From the NCBI GenBank assembly GCA_964058845.1, contig CAXKVR010000001.1, positions 434,001 through 498,000 on the forward strand: 64,000 nt of DNA. Reading direction: 5' to 3'. The DNA is from Carex sylvatica (taxonomy: Eukaryota; Streptophyta; Magnoliopsida; Poales; Cyperaceae). The notes under the pieces are model-generated. The model did not search any database and was not told the origin of the DNA. It worked only from the letters and a program-made list of their open reading frames with translations. Positions 34,705-47,100 of the stretch are shown here, piece by piece; the first letter of the stretch is position 1, and each line of letters begins with the position of its first letter. The translations under genes and the position numbers were made by a program.

Positions 34705-35225
34705 TTGTTTGTTAAGCTTTTTCGTGTGATTTATCTAACAATATTCACAACTTCAAAATGATTGTCTTGTTTATTTCTTCTATCTTTGTTATATATTGAC
34801 TTTCATTTCTAGCATTAGGACATGCATCATAAATTGTAAACCATACATTGCTTTTATACTTACAATTTGGTGCTCTTTATTGAATTTTGCAAAATTAATA
34901 TCACTTTTATTCTTTTATCGTGGTGCAATTTTGCATGTTAGTGATCTTTTTGTGTGATTCATCTTAACATTGTTCACAATTTTTAAATGATTCTCTTATT
35001 TTAGTTTTTCAATCTATGTTATATAGACTTTCAAAGAGGTCCTATCCGTCTATATATATATTTATATTGGATGAATCATAAACTATACATTATTTTGTGT
35101 AAAAAATATCTGCAAATTTGTATTGAATTTGCAAAATATTTGAGGTCTTGGAGAAAACTTATGAAGGTAAATATAGATTTAGTTTGTTTTCTTGAATTAT
35201 TTTTCATAATTAAGTTTGTGTGCTA
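34705..35225 (+). repeat. Array block 9, class I, with a second partial opening
   Basis: Two successive openings (TTTTTCGTGTGATTTATCTA at about 34718, TTTTTGTGTGATTCATCTTA at about 34946). Only the second runs through to the core ATTTGAGGTCTTGGAGAAAA at 35138 and TTATGAAG/GTAAAT. The first stops at GAATTTTGCAAAAT (about 34894). Confidence 0.65.
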
Positions 35226-35347
35226 TCTTGATAAATTAATCAATCCCTGTCTCCCCAACTGGAAAGGCATGGAGAATTAACAATGGTCTCACATTTCTGT
35301 CATTAATAGGACTCGGCGATACCGCCTAATTAGTTACATGGACAAAA

Positions 35348-35581
35348 ATGAAAAGTGCACGAAGTGAAGAAACTGTTTCGCTTAATCTTCATATTGCTAA
35401 TAACAGGATCACCTGCCTAGTTTTGACACAACAACTAGATCCGGCATCATTTGGATACGCACTGCTTATGGCTGACGGAATATATTTTGATGCGAAGATT
35501 CGCCTTTGCTTCAAAAGGTGTCCCACTACCCTTGTCTCTGCCCTGGCCCTTGCTATTATTATCTTGGAGCCAACTATCTAG
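35348..35581 (+). other. Unassigned 77-codon ORF in a GC-richer patch
   Basis: The open frame contains NRITCLVLTQQLDPASFGYA and FKRCPTTLVSALALAIIIL. Its base composition is richer in G+C than its surroundings, suggesting a captured fragment, but I do not recognise a family on either strand. Confidence 0.2.
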
Positions 35582-36590
35582 ATTTTTCTCACACTGATTT
35601 TAATTTAGTTAAATATCCAAATTTTAATTTAATCATTCTTGAAATATTTGTAGCATGATTTTTTTTTCATATGATGCTCTTTCAATCTCTGTGTTATTTC
35701 TGGTCAGCAACTTGTGTGAAGGTTGATAAATTATATGTATGCTATTTTTTTAATTGATAAATGAAAAGACCCTCAGTATTTCGTAAGGATCTTTATGTTA
35801 TATTATATTGATAGTTGTGAATGTTGTCAACGTAGATATATTAAGACATTTTTATGAAACATTTTGTTGGTACATCTTTTTTTTTTTTTTCAAATTTTAA
35901 TATTCATAAAGAATTTTTCATAAGGATTTTGAATCATCGACTTTTTAAACATAGTGTTGTTTTCACTATATTAAAGTATAATTCTAACATTTATATTCTT
36001 TTAAGACAGGAAGGTGAAAATTTAGCATACTAATTTCTATTTAATTATCTATAAAGGACTCGGAGGGTGTTACTCTTTGTCACTAGACAAAAGACTAATT
36101 ATTTGATTATAATATTATTGCAATTTGTTTTTATATTTTTTTGTTGAATTAGTCCATCTATCTTGAATTTGTTGATTCTAAACGATTGAGATTGGTTGAG
36201 TTTCTGTAGTTTTAATTTTAAGGTTTTTTGGATGTCTTTTTCTTAAGATTAATTTGCTGGTACAAAAGTGTGAAACTGATAATTGTAGAGAGGCCCATAT
36301 TCGGATCGAGTAAGAGGATAGGCCTGATGCACCTCAAGCATACCCGGATCCGACAACTGGAGCAGACTCAGCAGAGCTGTTGCGACCATTTGGAATGAAT
36401 GTGTTGCAACTCCATTTGCACGCCAAAAGAACGAGTCTGATCCTCTAAAGTAACTCCAATTTTCAGTTTATAATTCAAATCAAATCCGACTTTAGGTGGA
36501 ATTTACAGAGTTATTTTAAAATTTGTACCCAAAAAAAATCTGACATTCAGGATCTAAACTCCAAATTTAAGTTACTTAAGGTGATATGAA
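35582..36590. other. Intergenic stretch, nothing assigned
   Basis: AT-rich to about 36240, then a GC-richer patch (36290-36460) without a recognisable frame. Confidence 0.4.
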
Positions 36591-36601
36591 TTCCCAGAAC
36601 G

Positions 36602-36776
36602 ATTGCGTATCATCTGAGATATCACATATTTTGCCTGACCGATGTGTCGGGTGCTTATTCGCGGATAGCGTAGGGGCCAGTATTATTTGAGCTTTGAGAT
36701 TCGTGCAGTATTTGAACTATTGACATTTCCTAAAAAGTCGCGCAAAATATGAGATATCTTCAGAGGATGCGAATTC
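36602..36776. mobile_element. 175-bp Mutator-like MITE with 11-bp target duplication
   Basis: The left end ATTGCGTATCATCTGAGATA with TCACATATTTTGC is inverted at the right end (GCGCAAAATATGAGATATCT, TCAGAGGATGCGAATTC). The direct repeat TTCCCAGAACG flanks it at 36591-36601 and 36777-36787. Confidence 0.8.
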
Positions 36777-36787
36777 TTCCCAGAACG

Positions 36788-38033
36788 ACCTGCTTGTTCT
36801 GACTCGTCTAACTGAGCCCAACTAAATTTGACCTACTTCGTTTCATTCAAGTACTATAAGCTGCTTAGTTCTGAAGGAATTATAAATCATTCTAATAAAG
36901 TTTTCGAATTATTTATTTTTAATATATTTTTGAATGAATAACTGAATTAGGAAGTTTCGAATTATTAACGAGTTTTGTAAATTTTATGAGTAATTCACTT
37001 TTTTGTACATATTTTTATAAACTTGAATTTTGATATATTTATATATACTATAAATGACAAATTATTTCTGAATTAAATTGGTATTATGAATTTTAGACAT
37101 CATTGAGTTATATTCAAAATCTTGAACATATTAATATATTATAAACAGTGAGCTAATGAATATATATTGTTAAAAAAAAAACTTGATTTTTGTTTTTGCT
37201 TTTTTGGGGAGAATTTGCAGTGTGTCCATGTAAACTTCTAAAATAGCTAATATCCCATCAAAATATCATAATATTAAATTTTCTCATAAAAACTTCACAC
37301 CTTTTCTTCAATCCTATTTTATTTATTTAATTTTTTATGGAGCTATTTTTAAAATTTAATTGACATATTTATGTAAAACTTGCACTAATTGTTTTTTGGT
37401 ATCAACGTATCATGCAATTGGGTATCAAAGACACTAGTTTTGTATGTTTTAGTTAGAATCTGACAATCACACGACTACTAAGTCTTAATTGAGTTATTAA
37501 CACAAATGAATCCAAATATGGATGACATTATTTTAGTGATTAACCTTCGAATAAATTTGACAACACGATAAGGCTGCATGTTTTAAATTGGAACGTACCA
37601 ACTATATGAAAATAATAAATATATGTTTACACAACATATTCATGACTATCAAAAAACAAATTGTGTGAACTGGCAATAATTATAAGCGCATGCAAACAAG
37701 CTTATAGGACATACTACTTTTGAGAGACTTATTTGCTTGTTCAAATTTATGATATGATAATTAACTTTATCATTGCTCTACTTAAAATTTAGGAAGTTAT
37801 TATTTTATCAGATATTGGAGCAAATTAAAATAGATATCTAAATATTTTTCTGATCTAAGGCAGGGGATGCAAAATGGAAAAAATGGAAGCATATTTAGAT
37901 AATTTTATTTTCTCAAATTTTTTGATAGTTTGTTATGCTTTGTTCAAATTTCAAAAAAAAAATTCAGATTTAATTATTTATTTTATTTTATTTTGTTTTA
38001 GAGAGAGTTACTCATTCCTAGTAAATAACAAAG
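36788..38033. other. AT-rich intergenic stretch
   Basis: 36870-37020 contains a diverged copy of the segment found at 14500-14600 and 60420-60500 (GAATTAGGAAGTTTCGAATT). No gene seen. Confidence 0.4.
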
Positions 38034-39279
38034 GTCCCATTCGGCAAGCTATGGAATAGCAAAAGAATAGAGGAGAATAGAGGAGAATAGAGGAAATATA
38101 TATGGAATTAGGAATTGGCTATTCTTCTTCTCTATTCCAATTACGTTCGGCAACCTCAACAATTGAAATGGTGGAAGAGAACATTCATTAAAATATAGAA
38201 ATGATAGGAAATGACTCTCATAAACTTATTTAATTTTGATTTTATAATGAATTGAAATGCATGCAACTAATAACTTTGGTTGATGTTTATAATAATAGTC
38301 AATGAGAAACATTAAATAAAATGTTACATATTCAATAACAATAAAGTGATAAATAAATTTCTGTTAAAAGATAATAATATAGCCATGCAATTTTCTGTAA
38401 TAAAAAAATAAAATATAATCATGCAATTTTCATTAAAAAGTACGTAAACAAACTAGCATTAAACATCAAATAACAATAAATTTAATCCAAATAAATAGTA
38501 AACAAAGATGACATAATAAATCTTAAAATAACAATACAAAATAAATAAAAACAAGAAGCATTACAAATTTAGTTTCTCTGGTTTCTTCGATTTTACATAT
38601 TTTCCCACAATGCATTTATTATAGTTGTTCGCAACACATCTCTAACATATATGTCAGTCGGATCATTCTCTTTGTCAGACTCTTCATCTTCCTCGTCCTC
38701 CTGTTCTAGTTGCTCTTCTTCATGGTTCAGAAAATCATCGTCGTCATTTTGTAACTCATTTTGTATTATGATAAAATTGTGCAAAATAAAACATGCTAAA
38801 ACAACCAAACATTGTTTCTTAAATTTATATGGATGCATTATCCTGAGAATCTTAAATCTATTCTTTACCACACCAAATGCCCTTTCAACAACATTTCACA
38901 GTTGGGCATGGCAGTGATTGAATAGATTCTCCGCTGATCGATAGCGACTGGATCTAGCAACTTGTTGAAATTGTGATAAATGGTACATGTGACCACGAAA
39001 AGGACAAAGAAATCGACCTGTGTTAGCATACCCTGCATCAGCCAAGTAATATCTCCCTTGTGAAACGGTAAAACCACCTCTCTCAATTACCTTACGTAAA
39101 ATCTTCATATCATTAGCTGACCCCTCACATCCCACTGAGACGAAAATAAATTTCATATCAAAATCAACTGCAACCATAACATTTTGTGATACAAAGTTTT
39201 TTCTATTAATATGAACCATTCACTTTCGCCTTTTTACCAATGCAAGAATGTGTGTACCATCAATCGCACCTAAAGCATC
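38034..39279 (-). mobile_element. PIF/Harbinger transposon, left end and transposase region
   Basis: The left end begins near GGTCCCATTCGGCAAGC (38034). It is followed by the GAATAGAGGAGAATAGAGG-type subterminal repeats common in plant Harbinger elements. The transposase pseudogene lies inside on the minus strand. No matching right end was found up to 41 kb, so the right limit given is only the last recognised coding position. Confidence 0.6.
38593..39279 (-). pseudogene. PIF/Harbinger transposase (DDE), interrupted by two TGA codons
   Basis: A single minus-strand frame begins after an intron acceptor (TTTGTATAG, intron end at 39280): DALGAIDGTHILALVKRRK, stop, MVHINRKNFVSQNVMVAVDF, EGSANDMKILRKVIERGGF, GRYYLADAGYANTGRFLCPF, FNHCHAQL, stop, NVVERAFGVVKNRFKILR, CLVVLACFILHNFI, and an acidic tail ending ALWENM. 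The catalytic acids are visible: D in AIDGTH, D in LADAGY, E in VVERAFG. The stops are at 39220-39222 and 38896-38898. The second sits where the family has LRN, so it is CGA to TGA. Upstream exons were not found. Confidence 0.85.
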
Positions 39280-40750
39280 CTATACAAAAGTTAGTCAAAA
39301 TTATATTACAATATAATATGCTAGAAGTGATTAAGAGTTAGATGCTAGAAGTGATTAAGAATGCGAGAGAATAGCAAACTTAAAAGCATATGCATGTAAA
39401 TCATTCAAACTTGTAAAGAAAATCTTCATATATAAAGAATAGCTCATATATAACATATATAACATATATAACTCATATACAGCATATATAGCTCATATAT
39501 TAGCTCATATATAACATATATATAGCATATATGGATGTGCATTCAAATCTCCACATATAATCAAAAACTTGAAATAAGAAGAGGTATTCAAACTTAAAAG
39601 CGTGTGGAATCAATAAAAGAGCTGAATCAAGGCCTATATTTAGATTTTGAGCGGAGATCATATATAGTTCCCTTCTTGTATAGGATTTAGGGTTTATATT
39701 TTGAGCCGAATCAGAGTCTATAAATAATGCTTCATTTAATAACAAACTTGAGAAAAAAGATCAATTAATGAGCCTAAGAAAAACATGAAGAGGTGCTTCA
39801 TCGCCACTTGGTGGTATCAGTACAGTCCAATAGAGTAATCAGTTGTAACTGATCGGGCTCCTCCACCAGTAAGTGGTCCAACAATATAAATTCCATAATT
39901 GCCAATTATAAATATAGCAATTATGGTATAAATTGCCAATTGTATAAATTCCATCTTGCAAAAATTATATTAGATCAACGAAAAATCGTTGAATACTGAT
40001 AATTTTGTCCATCAAACATTTACTAAAAGAACTCTGTGCCAGCTACCAGTACGAGAAATGCTAGATGTATTAATTGCGAACACAACCCCTTTTATATTTT
40101 ATCCCAAAAAATTAAATTTATGACTTAATTTCCAACCAATTAAAATATACTGCTTCAATTTTTTTGAAATAAAAAGTAGTCTTTGTACTTGTGGAGACTG
40201 GACGGAGCAGCTCTGGTGAATTGGAGACGGAGTCATGGAGCGAGTTGGCAGCGGCAAAGAGGCCATCACGCATGACAGTTAAAAACTTTGAATTTTACCA
40301 TGACTGCAGATTGAATATGTGGACTTTGGATAAAATAGGTAAAGCAAAGATCTCATGAGCTGTCAAATTAAGGTGCTTTCCTTTGGTTCGTTTTATTTAA
40401 GTCCTTTTGATCTTCTGTGAAAATGTGAAATACATCCGTGATGAAATCAGTAGCAAGTTGTTTTAAACATAAAGTAGCCATCAAAAGTAACCTGCTACAC
40501 AGAATGCTTCTAATAATGGACATCAAATGATTCAAAAAGTTCTAGGCGATAGTTAATAAATATTCTTTAAAAAAAATAAAAAAAATGGGCCGCAGACTGA
40601 CTGTGCGGTCCTAGTATTTGGGTCCGCAGATTCAATCTGCAGTCCGGATAAAATATGAATTCCCCAAAATCTTGATGTTTTGAATGAAGTGATTCCAGAA
40701 TATTAAATCATCCACATAATTCACTTTCGTTTTTTTACATGAAAACAATC
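39280..40750. other. Intergenic and Harbinger interior
   Basis: ATAT-rich short repeats (CATATATAACATATATA) lie at 39425-39530. Weak GGTATCAGTACAG-type motifs are near 39822 and 40040. A GC-richer patch at 40190-40280 has no recognisable product. Confidence 0.4.
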
Positions 40751-40751
40751 C

Positions 40752-40927
40752 TCGTGCAAATGGATTCAGAGTGAGCATTTAAATATTGAACATATGGCAA
40801 AACACATGAGTTGAAGCCAGCATTGATTGCAAGAAGAAGATAAATGTCATTCTTGCCTCAAGAAATAGATGGTTCCCCTGACTATGGCACCTCAATCAGA
40901 CTCATTGCGGGTCAGTAGCACGCGATA

Positions 40928-40958
<31 letters not shown>

Positions 40959-41131
40959 GTGCAAATGGATTCAGAGTGAGCATTTAAATATTGAACATAT
41001 GGCAAAACACATGAGTTGAAGCCAGCATTGATTGCAAGAAGAAGATAAATGTCATTCTTGCCTCAAGAAATAGATGGTTCCCCTGACTATGGCACCTCAA
41101 TCAGACTCATTGCGGGTCAGTAGCACGCGAT

Positions 41132-41187
<56 letters not shown>
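40752..41187. repeat. Two 205-bp tandem units, each ending in a long poly-C tract
   Basis: Unit 1 (40752-40956) and unit 2 (40957-41187) both run from TCGTGCAAATGGATTCAGAG to AGCACGCGATAC and then poly-C. The first tract has about 29 C and the second about 55 C. The non-C parts appear identical. The second tract borders the last cyclin exon. Confidence 0.9.
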
Positions 41188-41190
<3 letters not shown>

Positions 41191-44100
41191 TGTTGAAGCA
41201 TATACTTCTATAAACCACCTTCAATTTACTACCTGGCGCGGCCCAATGAACTTTCACCAGTACTCGTGCACATTCTCTACACGTACAAAACAAACAAATA
41301 AATAAGCGAAGGAATTTAAAAACGTACACAAATACTAAGTACACCAAAAAAAAAATATTGGAATTGTGATGGCACACTTACAGTAGCTGGGGCTCGGAGA
41401 AGGAGGTATGGCGCTCAAGGGAACCTTGTCCACAGAGGGGACTTCCCTAGAGTGCAACGAGCTGTATATATAGCTGAGGCTGCCACCATGGAGGGGCAGT
41501 ACTTGATCAGGTCATGCTGCATCAACCCCAACTCAGCAAGGAAGTAAATTATGTGCTCCAACTGTCAAATTAAAACAACATTTTCAGAATCCAAATGATT
41601 AACTTGCAACTCTGAAACAAAAGAATGAGGAGATTGATGACATGCAATACCTCCTGGTCAGCTTTGGCTACCTTCACAAACCGGACCAAGAACATGTAGG
41701 CTGTCGGTACGGTTAGGTACCACTCAAGCTTGTTTAGAATCATCTTTTCCATCCCCAGAATATCCTCTCTTGTAAACTGATTGAATGCAATATCCATTAA
41801 ATCCTTCACCTGCACGAACACAATGCCGTAGTTTAGTTTAAAATTGGCAAATTCCTCCAACAATAATTGAGAATTGGAAAGAAAGGGCATAATTATTGCA
41901 TACCCGAGGAGTCTTGAGTTCTTCGTACTTGCAAGCAATTAACAATGCAGACATGCCAACAAGCTGCAATCTTTTTACGTCATCTAGAGAGAGGTACCGG
42001 TCAATTATGTAGATTGTCAGATATAGAGTCTCTGGTAGCATATTATATCTGAAGTGCACATCTATTATCCAGTCAACAAGAATTGCTCTCATTTTTGGGT
42101 TGATATGCGGCTGCTTTTCCATGTAGTCAATTGGCCTACCGACATGCTGTTTGAGCAAATAAACAAAAGAACTGAAGTTTACTAACTTGTTAGAAAGTAC
42201 TGTACTGGTATATTTCAAATATTGAAAAGAGAATACCTGTTGCTGCTTGTAAAAAGTATACAAGTCCTGAACAAACTCCATGACAGCTAGGTGATTAAAT
42301 ACATCTGGTAAATCTATTTCGTCAATTTCTGGATTTGATTTCTCACTGATACCGCAGGCTACCTGAATAAACACAATATACTCTGTCATTACTTATCTTT
42401 ATATATGGAAACTGAAACAAATGTGAGGGAATTAATGGTAATGGAAAAGCACCTTGCTACGAGCCGAGAGAACAGAAGTGAGTGAATCGTCTCGTCTCAT
42501 CTTAGGCCTTGAAACAGAAATAGACATTTGTTTTGTGCCGTCATCAGAACGAGAGTCCAAATTAATATCTTTATTTTGTTCGGGGACCAGCTTAACCGGC
42601 TTCTTTGTGGCAGGTTTCAGTGCTGCTTGTTTGTCAGATGGAAATATTGCTGGCAGCTGAAGAAATATTAAATAAAAAAATGTTAGATAGGTTATATTGT
42701 TGTAACTTTATTGTTACACTAAAACAATTCAACCACATAAACAGTTCAATTCAATATGCCACTATTGATCTACCTATGCCAAAATGGCCATCATGCAAAA
42801 TTCATCAATTCTTAGGGAGCAGACGCAATACCTGATTCCATTAGTGTGTTTGCGTTAAGCTTCTCTCAAAAGCGGTTGATGAACTTGTGTGAGACAGCGG
42901 CAAGAAAACCTTCGTACAGATGTAGAGGTTGAAGCGTCGACGGCCTCCTTAGTGATAGGATGAAGCCTTCCAAAGCTACAAGACTGCCCTTGTGAGATCG
43001 TGTTCACAATTTCTTAATGATCTCACATCTCTATTCTTTAATGGGGAGAAGTAGAGAAGGCTACAGAATTACTAGATGACGGCTAGAGAATTCTGCAACT
43101 TTTCGTATATTCTTGTGCTTTGGGGACCAACCTATTTATAGAGATGAGGGTAGACATATTGCCAAACCCTAACCCTAAACCGATTTTCTGGCCACATGCC
43201 AACTTTAAAAAAAAACGTGCATCAAAAAACGTGCCACTGCATCAAAATCCGTGCAGCAGCTAGAGAATCGGTTTTTCCTTAATTGCAAATTTCAGAATCA
43301 GTCCATCAATGATTTGATATTTGCCTAAATTGTTCTACACATTTGTGGACCATATCCTAATGAATATATTGATTGTCTATTTCTTTATTTGATCACTTTA
43401 ATTGACAACCATATATGACAGTAAACAATGCATAATTAGATTACATATATGCTCAATGTTGGCATTAAATCCAACGAGGTTGGTAATAAATCCAACAATC
43501 TCCCACTTGAGCAATATGTTATGACTTTTTAATTATGCATTGTGTTCCTTATGTGCGCACATTTCTTTACTGTCTTCCTTATATACTCCCAAACCAATTC
43601 GGTCCATCAACTATATCAGCAAAGGACTAAAGTGGCATTCGTCGCATTTATTCGCAACTAAACCCTCAATAATCACATCACTAATACAGCTGAATGACAT
43701 GAATCATGATGTGGATGTGTAGCATAGAAATACATGCAATTGTGATCTTACATGCCTATTTCTAACTTGGTCTCCTACTTAAATCTTGAAACTGAATTTC
43801 ATAAATTAACTTAATTAGAGGTCAAACATAAACGAGAAACAGAATGTCAAAAAACTTCATAATATATATAACACTTGTTACATGTCACAAGTTACATATC
43901 CAAAATTGCAATGAAAAATAGAACATTATAAATTATAGACTCCAACTAAAACTGAATATCCTCAATAGAGATTACACCCATATGAGCAACATGCTCTACA
44001 AATTTAGCCGGTGTCAATCCGTTAGTAAGAGGATCTGCTAACATAGAGTCTGTTCCTACATGTTCTATTTTCAATTCACCATTATGTACTCTTTCCTTTA

Positions 44101-47100
44101 CAACTAAGAACTTGATGTCGATGTACTTGGACTTCGACGAACTTCGGTTGTTATTTGCGTACAGCACAGCCGAATTGTTGTCACAAAACAATTATAGTGG
44201 TCTCTCAATAGAATCCACCACTTGAAGTCTAGTGACAAAATTCTGTAGCTAAACACCATGATTTGATGTCTCATAGCATGCCACAAATTCTGTCGCCATG
44301 GTGGAAGATACAACAAGGGATTGTTTTGCACTCTTCCATGAAATGGCTCCTCTGGCTAACATGTAAATGTAGCCAGATGTTGATTTCATGCTATCATGAC
44401 ATCCTCCAAAATCAGAGTCGGTATAGCCAATGACCTCTAGCTTCTCCGATTTCTGATACGTGAGTATATGATCTTTTGTTCACTTAAGGTGCCTCAAGAG
44501 GCGTTGATTTAGACCGAACTTGTCTCCCTTTGCCACAGGGGTATTTCTTAGTTTATAGTCATGCATGACATATCTTGCCAAAACCTTATCGATATAATTT
44601 CTTTGAGATAATCCTAATATACCTTGGGTTCTATTCCTCAGTATTTCTATCCCTAGGACAAATGATGCATCACTAAGATCTTTCATATCAAAATTCTTCA
44701 TCAGAAAGTTCTTAGTTTGTTGCAACATACTTATATCATTACTCACAAGCAAAATGTCATCGACATATAAAACCAAAAGCACAAATTTACTCCCACGGAA
44801 CTTGAGATATATACACTCATCCACAATGTTAGACTCGAATCCAAATGTGACAATCACATTGTGAAATTTGTAATACCACTGATGAGACGCCTGTTTTAGC
44901 CCATAGATGGATTTTTTTTTATTTTTTTATTTTTTTTAAGTTTGCATACCATAGACTTTGCATCTCCTGATACATAGTTTTCTGGTTGCACCATATAAAT
45001 TGTTTCTTCAATATTACTATTAAGAAACACAGTTTTAACATCCATCTGATGAAGCTCCAAATTAAAATGCTTAATCAATGTCAATTTGATCTTTAAAGAG
45101 ACTTCCAAAAATAGAGTATTGATGATTCCAATAACATATCAATCGATATGCCTTCCTTTGGGCCGACAATATTGATTATATGTAAAACATAATAATCATC
45201 ACTATACTCTATGTACACATAATTTTAACAATCATTAACCTTCCTTTGGGCCGGTTGATGCTTGCATTCATCAAATAAAATCAAATAGAAAGTCTCTTAA
45301 ATCTTTAGTGACAAGACAAACTTTGTATTTCTTTATTGGCACTTCTGAATTTTCTTGAGAGCTTCCAGTATTGTCTGAAACAATCTGGCCTACACCCGTC
45401 TTTGGATCTTGTTGAGTTTGAATTTCAATAATGATTTCGACCGTAATGATGTTTTGAGTAAAACTCGGATCTATATCCACAAAACTCGCAACACCTAATG
45501 GAATATTTGCATATTTTCTTTTGAAATCAATTATTTTCTCACCCCCCACAAACTTAACATCCTCGAAAAATTTTGCATTTTTCATCTCAAATACATTATG
45601 TTATGTAGGATTATAAAATTTATAACTCCTTGAGCGCTCGGCATACCCAACAAAATAACAACTAATTGTCCTTTCATCCAGTTTCTTTTCGGCAGGTTTG
45701 TAAGGCCTTGCCTCAGCTGGACATCCTCATACTCACGATTTAGTCTTAATTCAGAAATTTTAAATTATAAATTATTAATTCTAGTAAAGGCCATAATGCT
45801 CAAAAAATATTTGATGATTATCCCTTATTGTCACAGCACATTTGAATTTCACAACCAGGTAAGTTCCCAGGTAAGTCAGGGATCACTAGGATTCGCTTCA
45901 AATTCCGACTTGCCTAGACAGAACTTGCCTTGACATTGTTAAGTTCATAGTGTTGCAACTTGTCTCAATAAATCACCATATATTTTATGAGTCTTAATAT
46001 CATCATAAAACCAAAGTATCGGTTTCCATTAAGCGGCTACCTTTGGGTAACGGGTCAATTTCTTATGATACTTTGGCGCAATAATAAAGTACTGATAACC
46101 TAGAACATACCGAACAACATGCCTTCCTTTGGGCCGACAATGTTGACATATGTGTAAAATTTTTGATTATCACTATACTTTATTATTACTCACTTGCACA
46201 AATAATTTTTGTAACCATTACCTTCCTTTGGGCCGATAATGATTACATCCATTAATTGCACCTTAACTTCCTTCATAAAATGCATTTGAATTAACCTCAT
46301 CAAAAGAGGTACCTTTGGGTACAATTAGGAATCAATTAATTCAAATCCAAATTACATATCCCTTTGCCTTTAAAAGAACGATAATTTATACCATAATTAT
46401 ATAATCTAAATGTGCAATCAAACTAACGCAAAAGAAAAATTTAATTGCTTCACAATAATTTGCAGTTTTCAAAATTTGACTTTACCCTAATCAAATTATT
46501 GCATACTCTGTTGTCGTCTAAAAATAGCAGCGGAATACTTAAAAAAAAATTGTTTAACAAAATCACTTTACTATGTTATAATCAAAATAGAAATTTCAAC
46601 ATAATTTGATCCGAATATAATTCCAAAACTTTGATAATAAGTATTGAGCATATAATCCAGCCGAATCAATAAATTCAGAATATGCATATATAGTAATCAA
46701 CAAATCAGAATATCTAGCCGAATCAAATAAATCAATAAATCCATAATTATTGCATATTCTGATTTAGTAATAAAATTACCCAAATTATTGATTATAACAT
46801 GGTAATTTTTATTTATTTATTTATTTATTGCTCGGATAGCATAGTAATAAAAAATAAACAATTTCAAAGCAATTGAAAAATCAACAATCAATTGTTTATT
46901 CTTTATATCAATTCTAAACAAACAATCCAAATTGGCATAGGAGTGGCTCTGATACCACTTGTTGGAACTTTATTGTTACACTAAAACAATTCAACCACAT
47001 AAACAGTTCAATTCAATATGCCACTATTGATCTACCTATGCCAAAATGGCCATCATGCAAAATTCATCAATTCTTAGGGAGCAGACGCAATACCTGATTC

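Noticed and set aside
38651..38917. Plus-strand ORF with serine-rich start
   Set aside because: It is the antisense shadow of the acidic transposase tail (DDDD and EE codons read as serines).
40752..41187. Poly-glycine protein read from the poly-C tract
   Set aside because: The glycine run is only the cyclin exon reading into poly-G; no evidence it is a protein domain.
42454..42835. Plus-strand ORFs across the cyclin exon and LTR
   Set aside because: Antisense to cyclin exon 4 and reading into the LTR; the minus strand has the real exon.
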